A DNA stretch of 64,000 nucleotides from Gaeumannomyces sp. JS-464 (GCA_002197995.1 NGZR01000003.1:1860001-1924000); one strand, 5' to 3'. Positions 47,380-61,407 are shown, counted from the first letter of the stretch. Made by a program: numbers and translations. The notes: generated from the letters alone by a model not told the origin.

Positions 47380-49789
47380 ATCGTCACCCCTCGTGTTCGT
47401 TCCGTCTAGTTTAAAACACTCTTCCTCCCGATCCCACCCTCCCTAGCCCTGCTACATCTCCTTCCTTCCCGGCCAAGTCCCGGGGGGTTTTTGATTCCTA
47501 GAGGGGGGGAAAAAAAACTTAGATAGAAAAAACGTCCATCCACCATGCAGGCTCAAGGGCCTAATGCAGGAGGTAAACTGTCTACCGAGGTACACAGTAA
47601 GAAGAAAAAGAACCTCAAGACCGAGGAAGTAGGGGGTGTGTGTTTTCCGTGCCGGTAATTGGTGCGTCGTCGGCTGGAGACAGGTGGGTTATTCCCCCAG
47701 ATAAATAAAACAGGAACAAAATGTTTTTTTTTCTTTCTTCGGTCCATGCATTTTAGGTACTGTGCCGATACAGATACGCCACGCAGGTTTGATGGGCGGG
47801 AACGCGGGCCTGTTGGTTTAGTGCAGAAACAGAATAGACCAAGCACAAGCGCGCACACACACACGCACACACACCACACACATATCGGTACATACCTCCA
47901 GACACAGAAGTGCCCTCCCCCCTGGCACCCTCCCGTGCCTCTCACCCGCCATGACAGAGGTATTCAATGTCTCGATATCATTGGACCCGTCTGGGACACG
48001 AGTCTTGACACTATCACCCACCCCTGACCCCACTCTTTTTGCCCTCTTGTTGTCTTCCCCCTCCCTCCCTCCTCTGCCCCTGTCTCCACAGGGCTTGCAG
48101 TCGCGAGACGAAAAAAAAAAAAAAAAGAAGAAAAAAGGCGCTGGTGTGGTGGGGAGGGCTCCGAGGTCGAGACGGCGTCGCCGGGAGATGAGGAAGGCCA
48201 GTAGGAAGTTGGAATTACCTCGTGTGTGCGTGCGTTGGTTGTTCGCGTTTCCATTGGCGTGTGGGGATTTGAGAAATAGATCTGTGCAGAAAACAGGAGC
48301 CAAAGAGATACCAGGTCGAGAAGAAACAGCCCTCGGAAACAACAAGGACAAGACCGAAGGAGGGGGGAAAGCTCTCAGAGGATGCCGCCGCCACCACCCC
48401 TACACATCAAAAGCCCGTCCGCCCTCCTGACACGATGTGGAGTGAAGTGACTGGTCCGACACTGACTTTGTCTGGGCCAGGGAACAGTGAGGCACAGAGG
48501 ATACTCGGAGAAAGAAGCGCGTCGGCAACATGGCTTCAGGCGCCAGCTGGGGCGCGTGCGTTTTTCTGCGTCCTGTTTCCCCGGGCGTCACCGCAGCCTG
48601 TCCGCTCCTGACGGGTGAGCGGCGGGGAATAAGTCGATCGTCGCTGGGATGGCAAAACGCCCCGTGCTTGCGTTTGCGAGGGAAACAGAACAAGCAGAGA
48701 ACGATCCTCGTGCCGGCCCATCCGCCTTGACTGACAGGGGAGACAGGGAATGGAGGGGGAAGGGAGGACCCGTGATTCACAGCCTGTCTGTGCCCCAGGA
48801 AACAAAGCTCCGTGGCTCCGTCCGTCGGCTCAGTAGCCCCCGTCAGGCCCTTCCTTCCCCTCCTCCATCCATCAGTGCCCCATCCACGGCTCCCCTATTT
48901 TGATTCCCATTTCGATTGCCCGTCCGTGGCCCTGTAACAGTGTGTTGCCGCGCACAAAGGCAGCTGCTATCTTTCTGATGGGGGCCAATGCATTGCCTGG
49001 AGTCTGCCCGTGCTCGAGGGCCAGTGTTGAGACAGGAGCTGGTTAGTGGACCACGTATGTGCGTTGTGTGTGAACTAGTCACACGGGAAGCACGATGCCC
49101 TTTTCCCGCCCCCTCGTCGCCTCATTCATGCCCGGCTTCTTTCTTTCTTTTTTTCCCCTCCCCATCTTGCACAATCCCCATCTCGGCGGCCGTCCATGAT
49201 GGATCAAAGGCCAAGTGCCGGAACAAAGGGGCTCCAAAGAGGAGAGGATCAGCGCTGCTCCCTTCTGAGGCAAGCTGGGAAAGGAAACAAGGCGACGGCG
49301 GGCGGCAGACCAAAGAAGATAAGAATTGGGCTGGCGGCAAGGCGCCTTCTGGGGGCGACGCCAAAAAGAGGAGAATCCGAAAACGTGAAACGGGTGAAAA
49401 CGGCCGACGGCGCCCCGAGTACGGCGTCATGGGAGGCTTGAACTGGAACCATATCCAGCCAGTCGAGCGCCACGGGGCGCCCAAGATAACGACCATGAGA
49501 TAAAATGGAATGGGCGATCAGGCCCAAAAGAGAAAAGGGGGAGGGGGCGTTACGCCGGCTTGGCCGCTAGTGAAGGGCACTAGCGAGTTTGTGCGCGTCG
49601 CGCGACCGACCAAAGAGGCCTTCCGGACGGTCACCCGTTCCGCCATGGTGGAGCCCGCCGAAGTGTCGCCATGTCGACGATGATGAATGTGCGTATGACC
49701 CGGATAGGTTTGGTGGAAGCGGTGGATGGATGGGCTGTCTCGGTCTGCTGCTGCCACAGAGTTCACAACAGCGCTCTCTTGGCTCTCAG

Positions 49790-49814
49790 CCCCCCCCCCC
49801 CCCCCCCCCCCCCC
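49790..49814. repeat. poly-C tract, 25 bases
   Basis: Uninterrupted C run on the plus strand. Confidence 0.9.
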
Positions 49815-50879
49815 GGTCAGACGCGCTCTTCTCGCCTCTGCCCTGGACTGCTGGCCAAGCTCCCTTGCGTCACCACCCTCCCCCACCCCTTTGCAGATTT
49901 GCAGGGCCGGAAGAAGAAGGAACAATAGCAGAGGACTCCTGTTAGCACCGGCTAGTGGCCAGTTGGGGCTGACGTTTGACACTAGGCTAGGCCGCTGCAG
50001 TCGCCAGGCCCGGGCCCCTCCCCCCCCCTCCATTCTCCTGGCTGATGGGACCATCGGACTGCAGGCAGGCGAGGATAGGGCGGTTTCCCAACTCAGAGAC
50101 TCAGGTTGGGGTAGCCAGTCCAGTCCACCTGTGGGCGGGGAGGCTTCCCATGGTTGGTCTGGCGCCCTTGAGCTGCTAGCCAGTTGCTACTGGAACGGTT
50201 TTAGGGGCGGCCTAGCCAGCAGCCAGCCCGTTGGGAAGGAGGCGAGCTAACGATGAGACGAACCCAGCGTGACGCTGTCAGTCAGGAAGGGCATCTGTTC
50301 CTGTCCCAAAATGGCAGACGCAGCCTGAGCACACGAGCCGGCCTATTCCATATCCGTTGCCAGGCGATATGCCCTGCCTGCCTGACCGTTCCGCTTGGAA
50401 CACACAGATACGCACCATGCTGGGGCCCTCATAGCGACCTGATTGACCTAGCCACCGACGAATCCGACACCGACACCCCTCGGCCGTCCTCGGACTGGGG
50501 AAGGGGGTGAATGTATGCGCGGGCCTGGCTGGAGGCCGCGGGCGTCCTTGTGTCTCCATGCACTCCAAACGACCTCGCCCGCTCAGCAGAAGGTCAAATT
50601 TCGCCTCAGAGCCCCGGCATGGGAAAGTCCAAGACATGGCCGATGCCAACGAAGCCGCCGGGACAAGAAAAAAGAACAAGGGGGGCGATCTGCAAGACAA
50701 CAACATCGGCATGGCGTGCAAGAGGGAGGTAGTAGATGCACAGTGCCGGTACAGACTTCCCAACGAGGACAGAGGCGCTAGGTAGCAGCGAGTGCCGTGG
50801 AAGGGTGGTGGTAAGAGGCGCGGTGGTCGTGGTCGTGGTGGCCGATCCACGTCAAGAAGGAACCGAAATAAAAAAGAAT

Positions 50880-50885
50880 AATATC

Positions 50886-50917
<32 letters not shown>

Positions 50918-51729
50918 AGGCAGGCGTTTCCCGCCTCCAGCTTGGCGAGAACCCCGAGGACGTCGTCTACTGGCCGTTCGATGAGATTTTCCAGCAGGAC
51001 AGGGATCAAGAAGCTCCTGGCCCCCCTGCTCTGGCACCCTCCGTCAAGCCAGACATGACATGGTTGGGTAGCTCGCTGTACGACACCACACCGTTCGCAC
51101 AGTACAGGCCGGCGGTTCTTGCGCCCACTGGGGCCGCCAACAGAGGAACAATTAGCCCCCATTTCCCCATTCGGAACTCGTGGTCGTCACCGGACACGCC
51201 GAGGAGACAAGTTGAAGGGGGACAAAAGCAAGAGGCGACGAGGAAAGAAGCGAGAGAAGGGCAAAGAAGACAAAAAGAAGGCCATGACAGAAAGAAAAGA
51301 AAGTATCCAGACAACACGGCATGCATGGATCAAGGGCGTCCGTCAACAGCAACAGCAGTAACGGGATGCCCTGTCAGTAGAATATTGCTTTTTGCCGCTG
51401 ATTTGGCAGCGCAGGAGGATGCGACAGCACAGGCAGATTGCAATCTGCTGCTCGCTCTCTCTTCGGCGCCGAAACACAATATTTGGCCGTCTTCGCGAGA
51501 ATCGGAACATTTGGTCGGCGAGCTTGATGCTTGTCGCTCGATCGCCCTGTCTGCATGTTCTTTTTGTGTTCTTCGGCCGACTTGGCTGGTCGGTTGGTCA
51601 CGGTTGGTTTGGGGATGGGGGCGTCGAGCTCGAAATGCCTCAAATATGGCCACAGCCACGCCGCGGCCTGGCCGCCAGAGTCTGGCCGGAGACGTCAAAT
51701 GCTGCTGCAGTGAGCAAACGAGAGAATAA
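50880..51729 (+). other. possible exon or unrecognised gene fragment
   Basis: After an A28 tract, one plus-strand frame stays open from about 50914 to 51729. Its first part has codon use like the real genes here (GAG, AAC, GAC, GTC, TAC) and reads LGENPEDVVYWPFDEIFQQD, then VKPDMTWLGSSLYDTTPFAQ. The first ATG is at 51055. Further on, the sequence turns Lys/Arg/Gln-rich and less convincing. A short ATG-led frame just upstream (50636, MADANEAAGTRKKNK) ends near a GTAGTA that could be a donor. I do not recognise the peptide and cannot build a full gene. Confidence 0.25.
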
Positions 51730-53548
51730 AATGTAGAAAAATAATAATGCACATGCGGGCTGCGGACGGCGCAGGGCTACACGCAGCGGCCGTTGGGGAC
51801 ACATAATCTGTCTGGCATGGCATTTCCTCTGTCTCGGGCTGCGGCGGGATGCCATCCGTCCGAGCGTCGTGGGCTCGCAACCTTGTGGCACGACAACAGC
51901 GCGTCGCCATCGTATTCCTCGATGGACATGCCATCGCAATCCGGCTAGCCTGCCGGCAATTCCGTAAGCAGACCAATCGCAGCCCTTGCGACAATCGCCG
52001 TCTCAACGGTTTTCCCGACTGCTAAAAATAAACAATTCTCCTACAAAGAGAGGGCTGCCGATTCTCGGATGGTCGGCCCCGGCCTGTGCCTCGACATGTC
52101 GTCGCCGCCAGCACAAAGGTGGAGTTGTGTGCGCAACAACGGGGGCGGCTGCTCCTCTGGGTACATAGTGTAGGCGACATGTAGCACCGAACGGGAGCGT
52201 GGTCCGTCCCGGTGTGGTGGGGTCTGAGGTCCCGGGTATTCCGTCTCGCCAGGCCCGCTGGACCGCCTGGAGGCTCTGCTTTGCGGCGGTGTGGTGTGTG
52301 TGCCTGGCTGTGCTGCTGCTGCTGCTGATCGATTGATTGACTGATCGCTGTGTGGGGGACCTGGGCGACTAACGGCCCCAAGAACCCTTCAGCAGCTACT
52401 GTCGCCGCCTCGAGAGAGCTAAATTATGCGGGAAAGTGCGTCGTCGAACCCCGTGTCCATGAATGCCAGGGGCACGAGCCTGGCTGTCGGTGGTGTGTGC
52501 GTGTGCACTCAGGAGAGCATGCTCGCGGAAACACGCCTGTTCGGTTTAGATCTGCTGAGCTGGCCCCGACGGTTGATTTGGCCTGTCTTTCTTTTTTTTC
52601 TTCTTTTTTTTCTTTCTTTTTTTCTTCTGCTTCTCTCACCCTCTGTCGCAAGAGCGTCCACGATCTGGGTACGGCCGTTGGCGTCCCGGGCACAATGAAA
52701 CCCTTAGCGAGGGGGGCATGCGAGAGAGGAAGGGGCGTGTGCCGACTGCCATCGTGCTTTTTTCCCACTGGCTGGTGGACCCTCAGGAGAGGGCCAATTA
52801 CAGAGTAGCTTGTCAGAAGGAGGGGGCGGGACGTGCCCTGCAATGCCCCCAGTAAACACACTCCCCCTCCATCCCCAGAAGCAGGGAGGAACCATGATGC
52901 AACCGCAGCCCGTTGGGTGGCTTTCGGTTTCCCTCGACCTCAATGAGGCATCAGTCTCTGAGGGAGGGTCATTCGCCGCGGCTGAACCTCGAATAGGGTC
53001 AGCGAGGCGAGGGCTGTTGGTTTTTGCTGCTATGTATGCGCGGCTGGCACATCAGCAATGCTGGAAAGGAGTGCATTACGTCCGTATGCCGCTCCGGAGC
53101 CTTCTAATGTGATGAGGCATGCAGGGTCTGCTGGGCGACAGCCGACTGGCCCCCCTTCCATCGAAGCGAGGCGGTGGTGGTTCGTGATCTAATGATGTTA
53201 TCGTCGAGTGCCAGGATCTACCACGGCGCTCGCCTGGGGCTGGCAGACCCGGCTCAGAGCGAGCACGGGAACACCCACATAATGGATATTGTGAAAATTG
53301 CGCACACGGACAAATAGACTTTTGGATTCCGGCATCTTGATGAAGGGGCCGTGGTTTCAGGACCGCAGCATTGGCGTAGGGGATAGGCGACGACCGTCAT
53401 CTCGTCATCTCTTCATTCCGCGTGCCATGATGGAGCCGGCCTTGGCACAAACTCACAATGGCAGAGCCAGCGGGCGGGCAGCAACGGTAGCAGCAGCGGC
53501 AGCAGTGTGCTTCGCAGCGCCAGGCACAAGGTGGCTCGTGGTGGGTGT

Positions 53549-53549
<1 letters not shown>

Positions 53550-53582
<33 letters not shown>
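53550..53582. repeat. poly-G tract, 33 bases
   Basis: The longest homopolymer in the window, uninterrupted and flanked by GTGGGTGTC and CCAGGGCC. Confidence 0.9.
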
Positions 53583-53584
<2 letters not shown>

Positions 53585-54283
53585 AGGGCCAGAGTTTTGT
53601 GGGTTTGGGGATCTTCAGCTTGCCCACTGATTGATCGCCATCGCATGCCGTCCACACCTGCAGGGAGGGTGCCTGTGGCAGCCAGTTGGGACGAGGGGCC
53701 AAGCAGGGCGCGTCCAAATGAGGTTGCAGCCGTCCGGATAGGGACATGGGGTCCAGGCCCGCCTCAGCTGAAAAGCCGCTGGGGATTTTCGCTTGAAATC
53801 GCCAGAACCGGTCCCCGAGCCGGGGGGTCGCCAGAGGCATGCGAGCTGGGCGCAGATCCCCCTCCACCCATTGGGCGCGGCCAGTGGAAGCCCAGCGGGA
53901 GCCCAGTGTGCCAGTGTCGAGCGAACCCCCAAGCAGCAGCACTCTCTGCGGTGCTCTCCCACAAAGTGGTCCCCGAAGGTGGGTCCCCGAGATCGCCGAT
54001 TAATTATCATGGTGGCCGGGGGTGTGCGTCGTAGATGTCACGTCGTTTTTTGTCGCCCATCCCGGGCCCGATCGACACGACATGTCCGGGAGACAGAGAG
54101 GCAGAGAGAGGGCGGTGCGACTCGACGAGGCTGCGGACGGCAATCGAGAAAGCCCGCTTCGCTGTCCCCCAGCCCCGGCCATGACGGTTCCGAATGGGGC
54201 CTTTGACGGCGCCGCGGGCCAATGGCTGCGAGAGGCTCCCCCTCGGCAAAAGGACGTCAGGGACAGGGTCTTTTGGACGGTCG

Positions 54284-54314
<31 letters not shown>
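54284..54314. repeat. CAGC tetranucleotide microsatellite
   Basis: Nearly eight units, the same motif as at 17200-17230 and the complement of the array at 1463-1506. Confidence 0.9.
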
Positions 54315-54317
<3 letters not shown>

Positions 54318-57300
54318 CTGCATCCGTTGGACAACGGTGGTGAGTTTCTTGTTGTATTTTACTAGTGCCGTCCGTTCCTGGGAGCACACCATGGCCACGG
54401 TCGAGAATGCTGTGGGCACAAGCCAATAGCGCGCCTTGGTTGGCAACCGAGGCCTTGCTTTCTTCTTGGCCGGGACCGAGAGACGTTGGGGCGGCCGCCA
54501 AAGGATGGGATGTTGCGGATGTTCATACTGTGTTTTGCCCGTTGCCCGGGAGCGAGAGAGTGACAGACAAATGGCAGCTCCGCCCAGTTCAAGCTCGTGC
54601 AGTTCCCTCGCGGCGTGTCCAGGAGACGGAGGCGGGCTGCCTCTCAATGCCTGTGCTGGCAGTCAAGCTCAAGCGCAAGTACCCCGCGGCTCTGTTTCCT
54701 CCTGTGGCAGGGCAGGAGCGATGACCAACATCCATCATGCGTGTTCGGTGTGATGGCCCCAGTTGGCATGCACGCACGAGATGAATACGTCGCGCCTTCC
54801 ACTTCCACACACAGATCGACACACAACACACCCCGGCGGCAGCTGGCAGACGGGCTGCCCTCCCCCTCCCCGCTGCCCTGAATGGATCATGTTGGCAACC
54901 ACAAGCCATATCCACGCCCCGCCACAACACCCAGGGGATTCAGCCTCAGGATGGTTAGTGGTGATTTGCCGTGCAGGTTGGCCACGGTGAAAAATTGAAG
55001 TGGCATCGGTCGGCTCAGCATCCGCGCTTGGGGTAACGACGGATGAGAAGGCAAAAGACAGCATGCATTTCGAAACAATCTCTCCGCAACCCTGGTCGAG
55101 GGAAGGATTGCTACGGGGATCGCGTGGCGACAGGGGTTATTGCAGCTCGCGACTTGGGTGTTTTGTTTTATTTTAGACACCATTTGATTACCGGCTGCTG
55201 GCGAGGAGGAGGGCGAATGGAGGGCAACAGTCGAGGGTGGATAGCATGGATGGGTAAGGTAGGAGTGTATTTTTGGGGCTGGGGCTGAGGATGGATCGAG
55301 TCGTCCCACGGCATCTCCGCGTTGTGTTGGTGGCCAAATGCGAACCGGCCATCTGGTTTCCGAGCCTCTGGGTCCTTTCGGCGCGTGGCCACGACGGATG
55401 GACGGACGCGGCGCCGTTTTTCTCTCGCGCCCAACACGGCACATACAAAACCTACGCTTGCTTACTCGCACCCAAGTGCCACGTCTTGTGCTTAGGTGCT
55501 TAGCTGGACCCGGGCACGCAACACTTCCAACGGGCGACTCTTCTAGCCAGCCAGCCCGCCGGCTATGGCCTGCCCGCCTAGCCCAGATAGTGCCAAGAAA
55601 ACGTACGTTTCCCGCCAAGGCAGGGGTTGCTGGAGCCATAATTGGCATGGGTGGAGAGGATCAATAATTCCAAATGGATGGCCTTCCTTTGGAGCTTAGC
55701 AGCTAGGGTTGCTTGCTAGCCCGTCGGAGCCCTTCAGCTCCTGGAGCTGGAAGATGTTGCCCGCGGAAACGAGAGCCAAAAGCCAGCCCCCAGCACACAG
55801 CGATTGTGGCGTCCAGCCCATCGCTGTGTGCTGAGCACCCCTGGCGCCTGCAAATAGCCGTTCGGAATCCCAAGTGGACGGTAACTCTGGAAGCCACCCG
55901 CCGCAGATCATAGGTTGGGCGGGGGACCTGGCCTTGTGTTGCGTCAATGATGATTTACTCGTTTATTTTTATTTCCATTTTTATCTGCCATCACATTCCT
56001 CTCTCGTGTGTCCGTAGCTCTCGATCGGCTGGGCGACAAGCTTAAATTCTGTCTGCCAACTTTGTGCGCTGGCCATCAACTGTATGCACGCACAGTAGCA
56101 GGAAGCGTCCGTTCTTCCAATCAGTCGGCATCTGCGCGACCAACGCCGTCATCCGTTCCAATAATTCAGTCTTCGCTTGTGCCGATCTCCCGAGGATCCG
56201 GTGCTCCCTTCCGGGCGACTACGCCAAAAGTCCCTGGCTGTCTGGTAGCAGATAGATGCCATAGCTTCGAGGCAAGCCGGTTGGGCTGGTATTGCATGTT
56301 TCGACGCACGTCGGTTGTAGCGCTCGATGGTGAAACTCAACAGGCAAACAAATCAAGGTTTGCCTGCTGAGGTCGGTCGACATGGACCGGGGAGCCCGCC
56401 CGATCTCAACGACCACTCCGCAATACCGAGGCCCAGGGGGTGGTTTGGGGGATGGGGGCAAGGATCCAGGAACCTGCCAATATGTCAGGCTGCCTCCCGC
56501 TTACTTGCTTGGGGTATCCATACCACAGGATCCACGCAATCAATCCTTTCAACAAGGCCATCAGAAGAGGGAAAAAGAAGCGACGAACGTCTTGAGGACA
56601 CGACCTTGGGGAAATCAGCAGCAAGCGTGCACCAGGGGGAAACAGCGACAAAGCAAAAAAGTAAACGATTGAGTGCGTACAAGACGTCCTCCCGATGTTT
56701 CGGGAGCAGATGTGGCAGGGGGCGATTGTTTGCAGGGGCTCGTATTGTGCTGGGAAACCCGGCAGAGTGGGCGAGGCGAACGCACAGCCCGCGTTGACAA
56801 CTGGGTGGTTGCGACGTTCGCTCTCTACACTTGCCGCTTTAGGAAGTGTGGGTGAGATGGCCAGGACCAAGGCGACGTCGGAATAAAAAAGCAAGCGCGG
56901 CATGAAGGCCTTCCCCTCCTCACGGACTTGATGTAGCCGGCAGCCCGGCCAGAATCCTGTCAAAAACGGGGCTATATCGCAGCCGTGCTATACTCCAACT
57001 CCGCAAGAAGATCCCGGCCTTTGTGGAAAGTACATAGACGCTGTGGCTGGGTATGTATTGAGGATTGGCGCAATGTTTCGAATCCGGCTGGGCTTTCTGC
57101 CTGCTCGTGTGCATGAATTTCGAGCGCGCCGTTTCGAGCCCTGCAGACACCACACCTCGCGCTGATGCGATTCGACCGTCTTTCGTTTTTCCCCTCAGGA
57201 CCCGGCCGACGATCTTACAAGGCAAACAACGGCAAACGACACTCCCGCATCCCGCATCGCATCGTCAGCTCGCAAAACGGGCATGCCACGCCAGGTTCGT

Positions 57301-60300
57301 ACGCTGCATGCACATCATGCCTGTTTACTTTTAAGTTTATTTTTTGCTTTAATTTTTTTTTTTGGCTTCGTTTCTGCCCGTGGCACGTCGTTGAAGATAC
57401 TGTCGCACTCACAGCAATGTCTCGGCTTTTCTTGGAGAGAGACACGCCATTGGGACCAGGGTCCGGGCGTCCCTTGCCCTGCCCTCCAAGCCCGGTCCAT
57501 CCTTGAGCTTGGCGCAGCGACGGGGAATCTCCAGGCTGAAAATATGGCTTTGAGCCACCTCGGTGTAACTCGATCTCGGCCGCATTTTGCAGAGGTTAGC
57601 ACCAACCAAGAAGGGAGGACAAGGCTTCTTCCCAAGGCCAGGCTGCAACACGCGTTCGATTCGACGCGGCCATCCAGTAGTCAATCGGGCCCTTTCGTGC
57701 ACACTAAATTAAGATCGCCGCTGGGCGCTGGCTGACTCGCGGGGGTGACTTGGGGCAAGGAAGCCAGCCTGCCCGGGGAAACAGTGAGGCTTGGAGATAG
57801 AGCGAGCTAGCATGGGAAGATGGATAGCTGCCGCCGGAATCGTCCACACACACAAATTCGCCCACACACGCGAGGCGCGCTCGGATGCTATTGTAGTCCA
57901 AGGTAGGCGTCGTTCCGATGCAATGCTGGAAATTTCCCGCACGCCTCGGGCTAAACTGCCGGGAACACGAAAGGGGCGAGCACTGTGAGGCATCCAATGG
58001 TGACTGTCTGGCATCCAAGAGGCGAGCCTCTGATGGGAGAAATGGACATGAACACCCAGCAGGCCGAACTGTGATCTGGGCGGGCAACAGTGATCGGATC
58101 AGGGCCGGTCCATGCGCAAGCCGCTGGGGAGGGGAGAGACGGTCCGGGATCAAGCCTCAGCCGCAGCCCAAGAGCGGAGACGACCCGCCCTGTTGAGAAA
58201 CTGGAGACGTCCCACCCCTGAATTGTTCTCGACTGGCCGTCGCTCGAGGAGCACCTTATTCTCGTTAACCTTTGGGACAAGGGCCCTGTCAAAGCAGAGA
58301 AGACACAAAGGGTTGTTTGCCTTTTCTTCCCCCAATTGCCCCTGCTTGGCGACAAATGAAGGGTAGCATCGGATATATATCTTTTGCAACAAAAATAGAA
58401 GAGCCTGCTATCATGCCTCAATGTGCAATGTGCGCGCGCAGCAGCTGGTGGTGGGGGAATACGACCTGCGACTGCCACAATCTGCGACGGGGACAATATC
58501 CGACGGAGAATTGGCTGCGCGGCTGCGGGCGACGCCTGAGGTTTGATCTTCAACGGATTGCTGCTGCCATGTGCCAAGCATGTCCACCCCAGCCAGCGGC
58601 CAGCCAGCCCATCCAGATTGGCATGCTGGTGGCCCCGATCGGGCCTAGCTCGCCCGAGGGGTGTGCCTGCCCTTTTGGGAGGTGTCCTGGGCTGCTGTCG
58701 CTGCTCTGGATCCTCGAATGTGCATCACTCGAAAACGGCACAGTGGAAATTCCGCTCGGCCAAGAAAAAAAAAAGAAGACCATTCGAGCCCCAACCACCA
58801 ACCACCAACCACTACTTGTCTCCACCAACTAACCCAACCTCAAAATGCCTCTCCTCGACTTGTCCCTGCGCGGACCCAAACCAGTCAGTGTCTTGTCTGT
58901 CAGCATCTGCCTCTTGCCAGCCAAAAGATTAAGAGTGACGGGCGGGCGCGGGCTCAAGCGTGCATCCGCTATGCCGGACGGATGGTGACTCTCGGTCCCG
59001 CAAGCTCGGGCCTCACCTAGCCGACAGTTTTGGCCGGTTGCCTGTCATCTATCGCGGGTAGGGACGAAAAGGGAGGGCGAGAAAGAGTTTTGTAAGTACG
59101 TGGTACGCGGCGGGAAGAGAACATCCACCAGGAGCAGCCAGAGAAGAGAGTTCGGCTCCAGGCTGGCTCGCCGGGGGCGCGTGGCTTTTTGGCAAGGGAT
59201 CGAGACTACGGCACCAGCGCGAACGGCCGGGCTGGATCGCCCTCTAGCCGTGATCTGGAGGTCCCCGGGTGCTGTGGCTTCTTTTTTGTTTTTGTTTTTG
59301 CGTCTTGTTTTCCAAATCGCCGATGGGACACGCCCGGCCCAGATCCTGACCTCCTTCCGCGCGCGGCTAGCTGGTCGAGCCGATTACTATTCGCTCTGCT
59401 CTTGTTTGTTTCTGTACCTGGTACACACATCCGACAAGCCCATTTCCCCGTCTCGACGCCAAAACGCTCTCAGGGCCCCCCTCTCCTCGGGGCAGCAGGC
59501 CAGCAGCAACAGGCCTGGGCTCCCGGGCGGGTTGCGTTTGGTTTGGTTTCTAGTTCCGCACTTCCGCTCATCGGCCATGATGCCGGGCGGGCAGATCTTG
59601 TTCGTTCGCATCGCAGCGGCCCCGCTGGCGAAACCTCGTTCCCATCCCTCCCCCCCGCCTCCTGCTTGGCTCGAGGGAAACACACGGGCATACATGCTTT
59701 GCTGCTAGGCCGTCGAGTTAGTTTGTCTCTGAGCTTTTTTTTGTGGCACGCCCCCTCATACAGTGCCTGGGTTTCCGCGGATGTTGCATATGCGCCCGCG
59801 AGAACCGGTACACTGGTCTTGGCCGCAATATCTGTAGCAAGCCAGGTACACACTGCCGCTCTAGGCCCGCCCTCCCTCGGAAACACCTAACCCCACTGCT
59901 CTGCGTTTAAGTGGAGAACAAGCCTGGAGGTATGCTGCTGTGTTCCCTAGCAGAGGGTGTGAGAGTTTTTGGCTGGCTCACAGGTGGGCTCAGGTTTGAT
60001 GTCGACTGACCTCATGCCGCGCACATGGCTGTGAGGGGCAGGGAAAAATTAAAGTAAAAAGAACAACAGCAAGAGGGATAAAAGGAAACCGACAACCAGA
60101 GGAGACAAAAATCGCTGCTCTCGCAGCACATTCAGGTCGTTCTTGGCCGTCTTCCTCTTTGCTCTGGTCGACAGGCGGCCGTCTAGCGCAGAGCACGGTC
60201 AACAGTGCATCCCGGTCTCACATCTTTCCCTGATTGTCTCCAGCTGCCGGGGCAGCCCCTGCTCCATGCCCATCATCCCCCGGCCGTGGGCGTGTCTGTA

Positions 60301-61407
60301 CAAGCGACAAACACACCCCTAACAACCGCGCACCCCTCTTTGCGCACCCCCCTGCCCCTGCACTGGCCCATGTCCCTCTACCCCCGTCACCTCGACGAAC
60401 GACTCCCACACTCCCGTTGACTTACCGTTCACATCCCCACTAGATACCTGACTGCACACGCGCATCTCCACACACCTCCCAGACCTAGCAGCTGTCCCCA
60501 AGCGAGCGAGCCCCTCTGCCTGAGCTGGCGGGCCACCGTGCTACCTGCTCTCTGGCAACCTTGAACAGGCGCTAGATAGATCTCCTCGTCCTCCTCCTCC
60601 ATCTGGCGTGCCCAGACACGCACCTCGTTTTCTTTTTTATCTTTTTTTTTTTATTCCATCTTCTAACCCCTACCCCGGGATCCCAGACACTCTTGAGATC
60701 CACCAGCTCGTCTCTTTTCATGGGTTGAACGTGCCACGGCCCTGGGTCAAGGACACAAGGAAAAAAAAAAGCACTAAAGCAACGCACAGCCGCGGATGCA
60801 AGCAACGACTTGAACCATCCATCCAATACAAAGTTCGACCCGCCCGCGCTTTTATATTTCATATATCTACCCGCCACTACCTCCCGCACACCAAACCCAC
60901 CAGTGACGACCGTCCTCTTGATACACTACTTTTCTTCAACTTTCACAGCATCATAGTCTCGCGTGGAACTCCGTCACCTTCTCGTCGGCGGGTCGTCGAC
61001 TTTCTTCTCTTCACACTTTCTCGTTTCCATAATACCTTTGGAGCTTATCCGTCTGTCGTCTTTCGGTGCGGGTGCACTCTATCTTGCGCCACAACTTCAC
61101 ACCTCCGTCACCATAAACGTCTTTCTCCGTTAGGGTTTTCACGTCAGTTACATGCGGGCCTACGACTTTCACCACGCTCGCGCGACGCACCCCGCCTCCT
61201 CGTTTCTTTTCCCGTGAGTATAAAACAGAGCCCGCAGTGACTTACACACCCACCAAGAACGAATCACCCATGGAGCCCAGGAACGGGTGTGGGGGTTCTG
61301 GACCCTCGAAGAAGCTGAGAGAGAAAGAGAAAGCGGAACTGGACTGACGGCGAGGATGTATTGCTTGCAGCCAAGGACCGGTCGAGGCGGACGAGAGCGT
61401 GGCGGAC

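Larger units (their letters stand above)
42661..61407. other. 18.7-kb region without a recognisable gene
   Basis: Open frames are short, overlap on both strands and lack codon bias or known peptides. The first few hundred bases are the 3' UTR of the O-GlcNAc transferase gene; the last kilobases are presumably the promoter and leader of the flbD-like gene, including a GTATAAAA motif at 61215-61222. The stretch is rich in simple repeats: C16 (43319-43334), G23 (43995-44017), CTG (about 44908-44930), CA (46117-46142), TTTTTTA (46990-47026), CT (47332-47375), C25 (49790-49814), A28 (50886-50913), G33 (53550-53582) and CAGC (54284-54314). Non-coding transcripts are possible but cannot be seen. Confidence 0.55.

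Noticed and set aside
59100..59890. Plus-strand frames of 202 and 233 codons
   Set aside because: Overlapping frames of similar length on the same DNA with Ser/Arg/Leu-rich, domain-free sequence; likely chance in GC-rich DNA.
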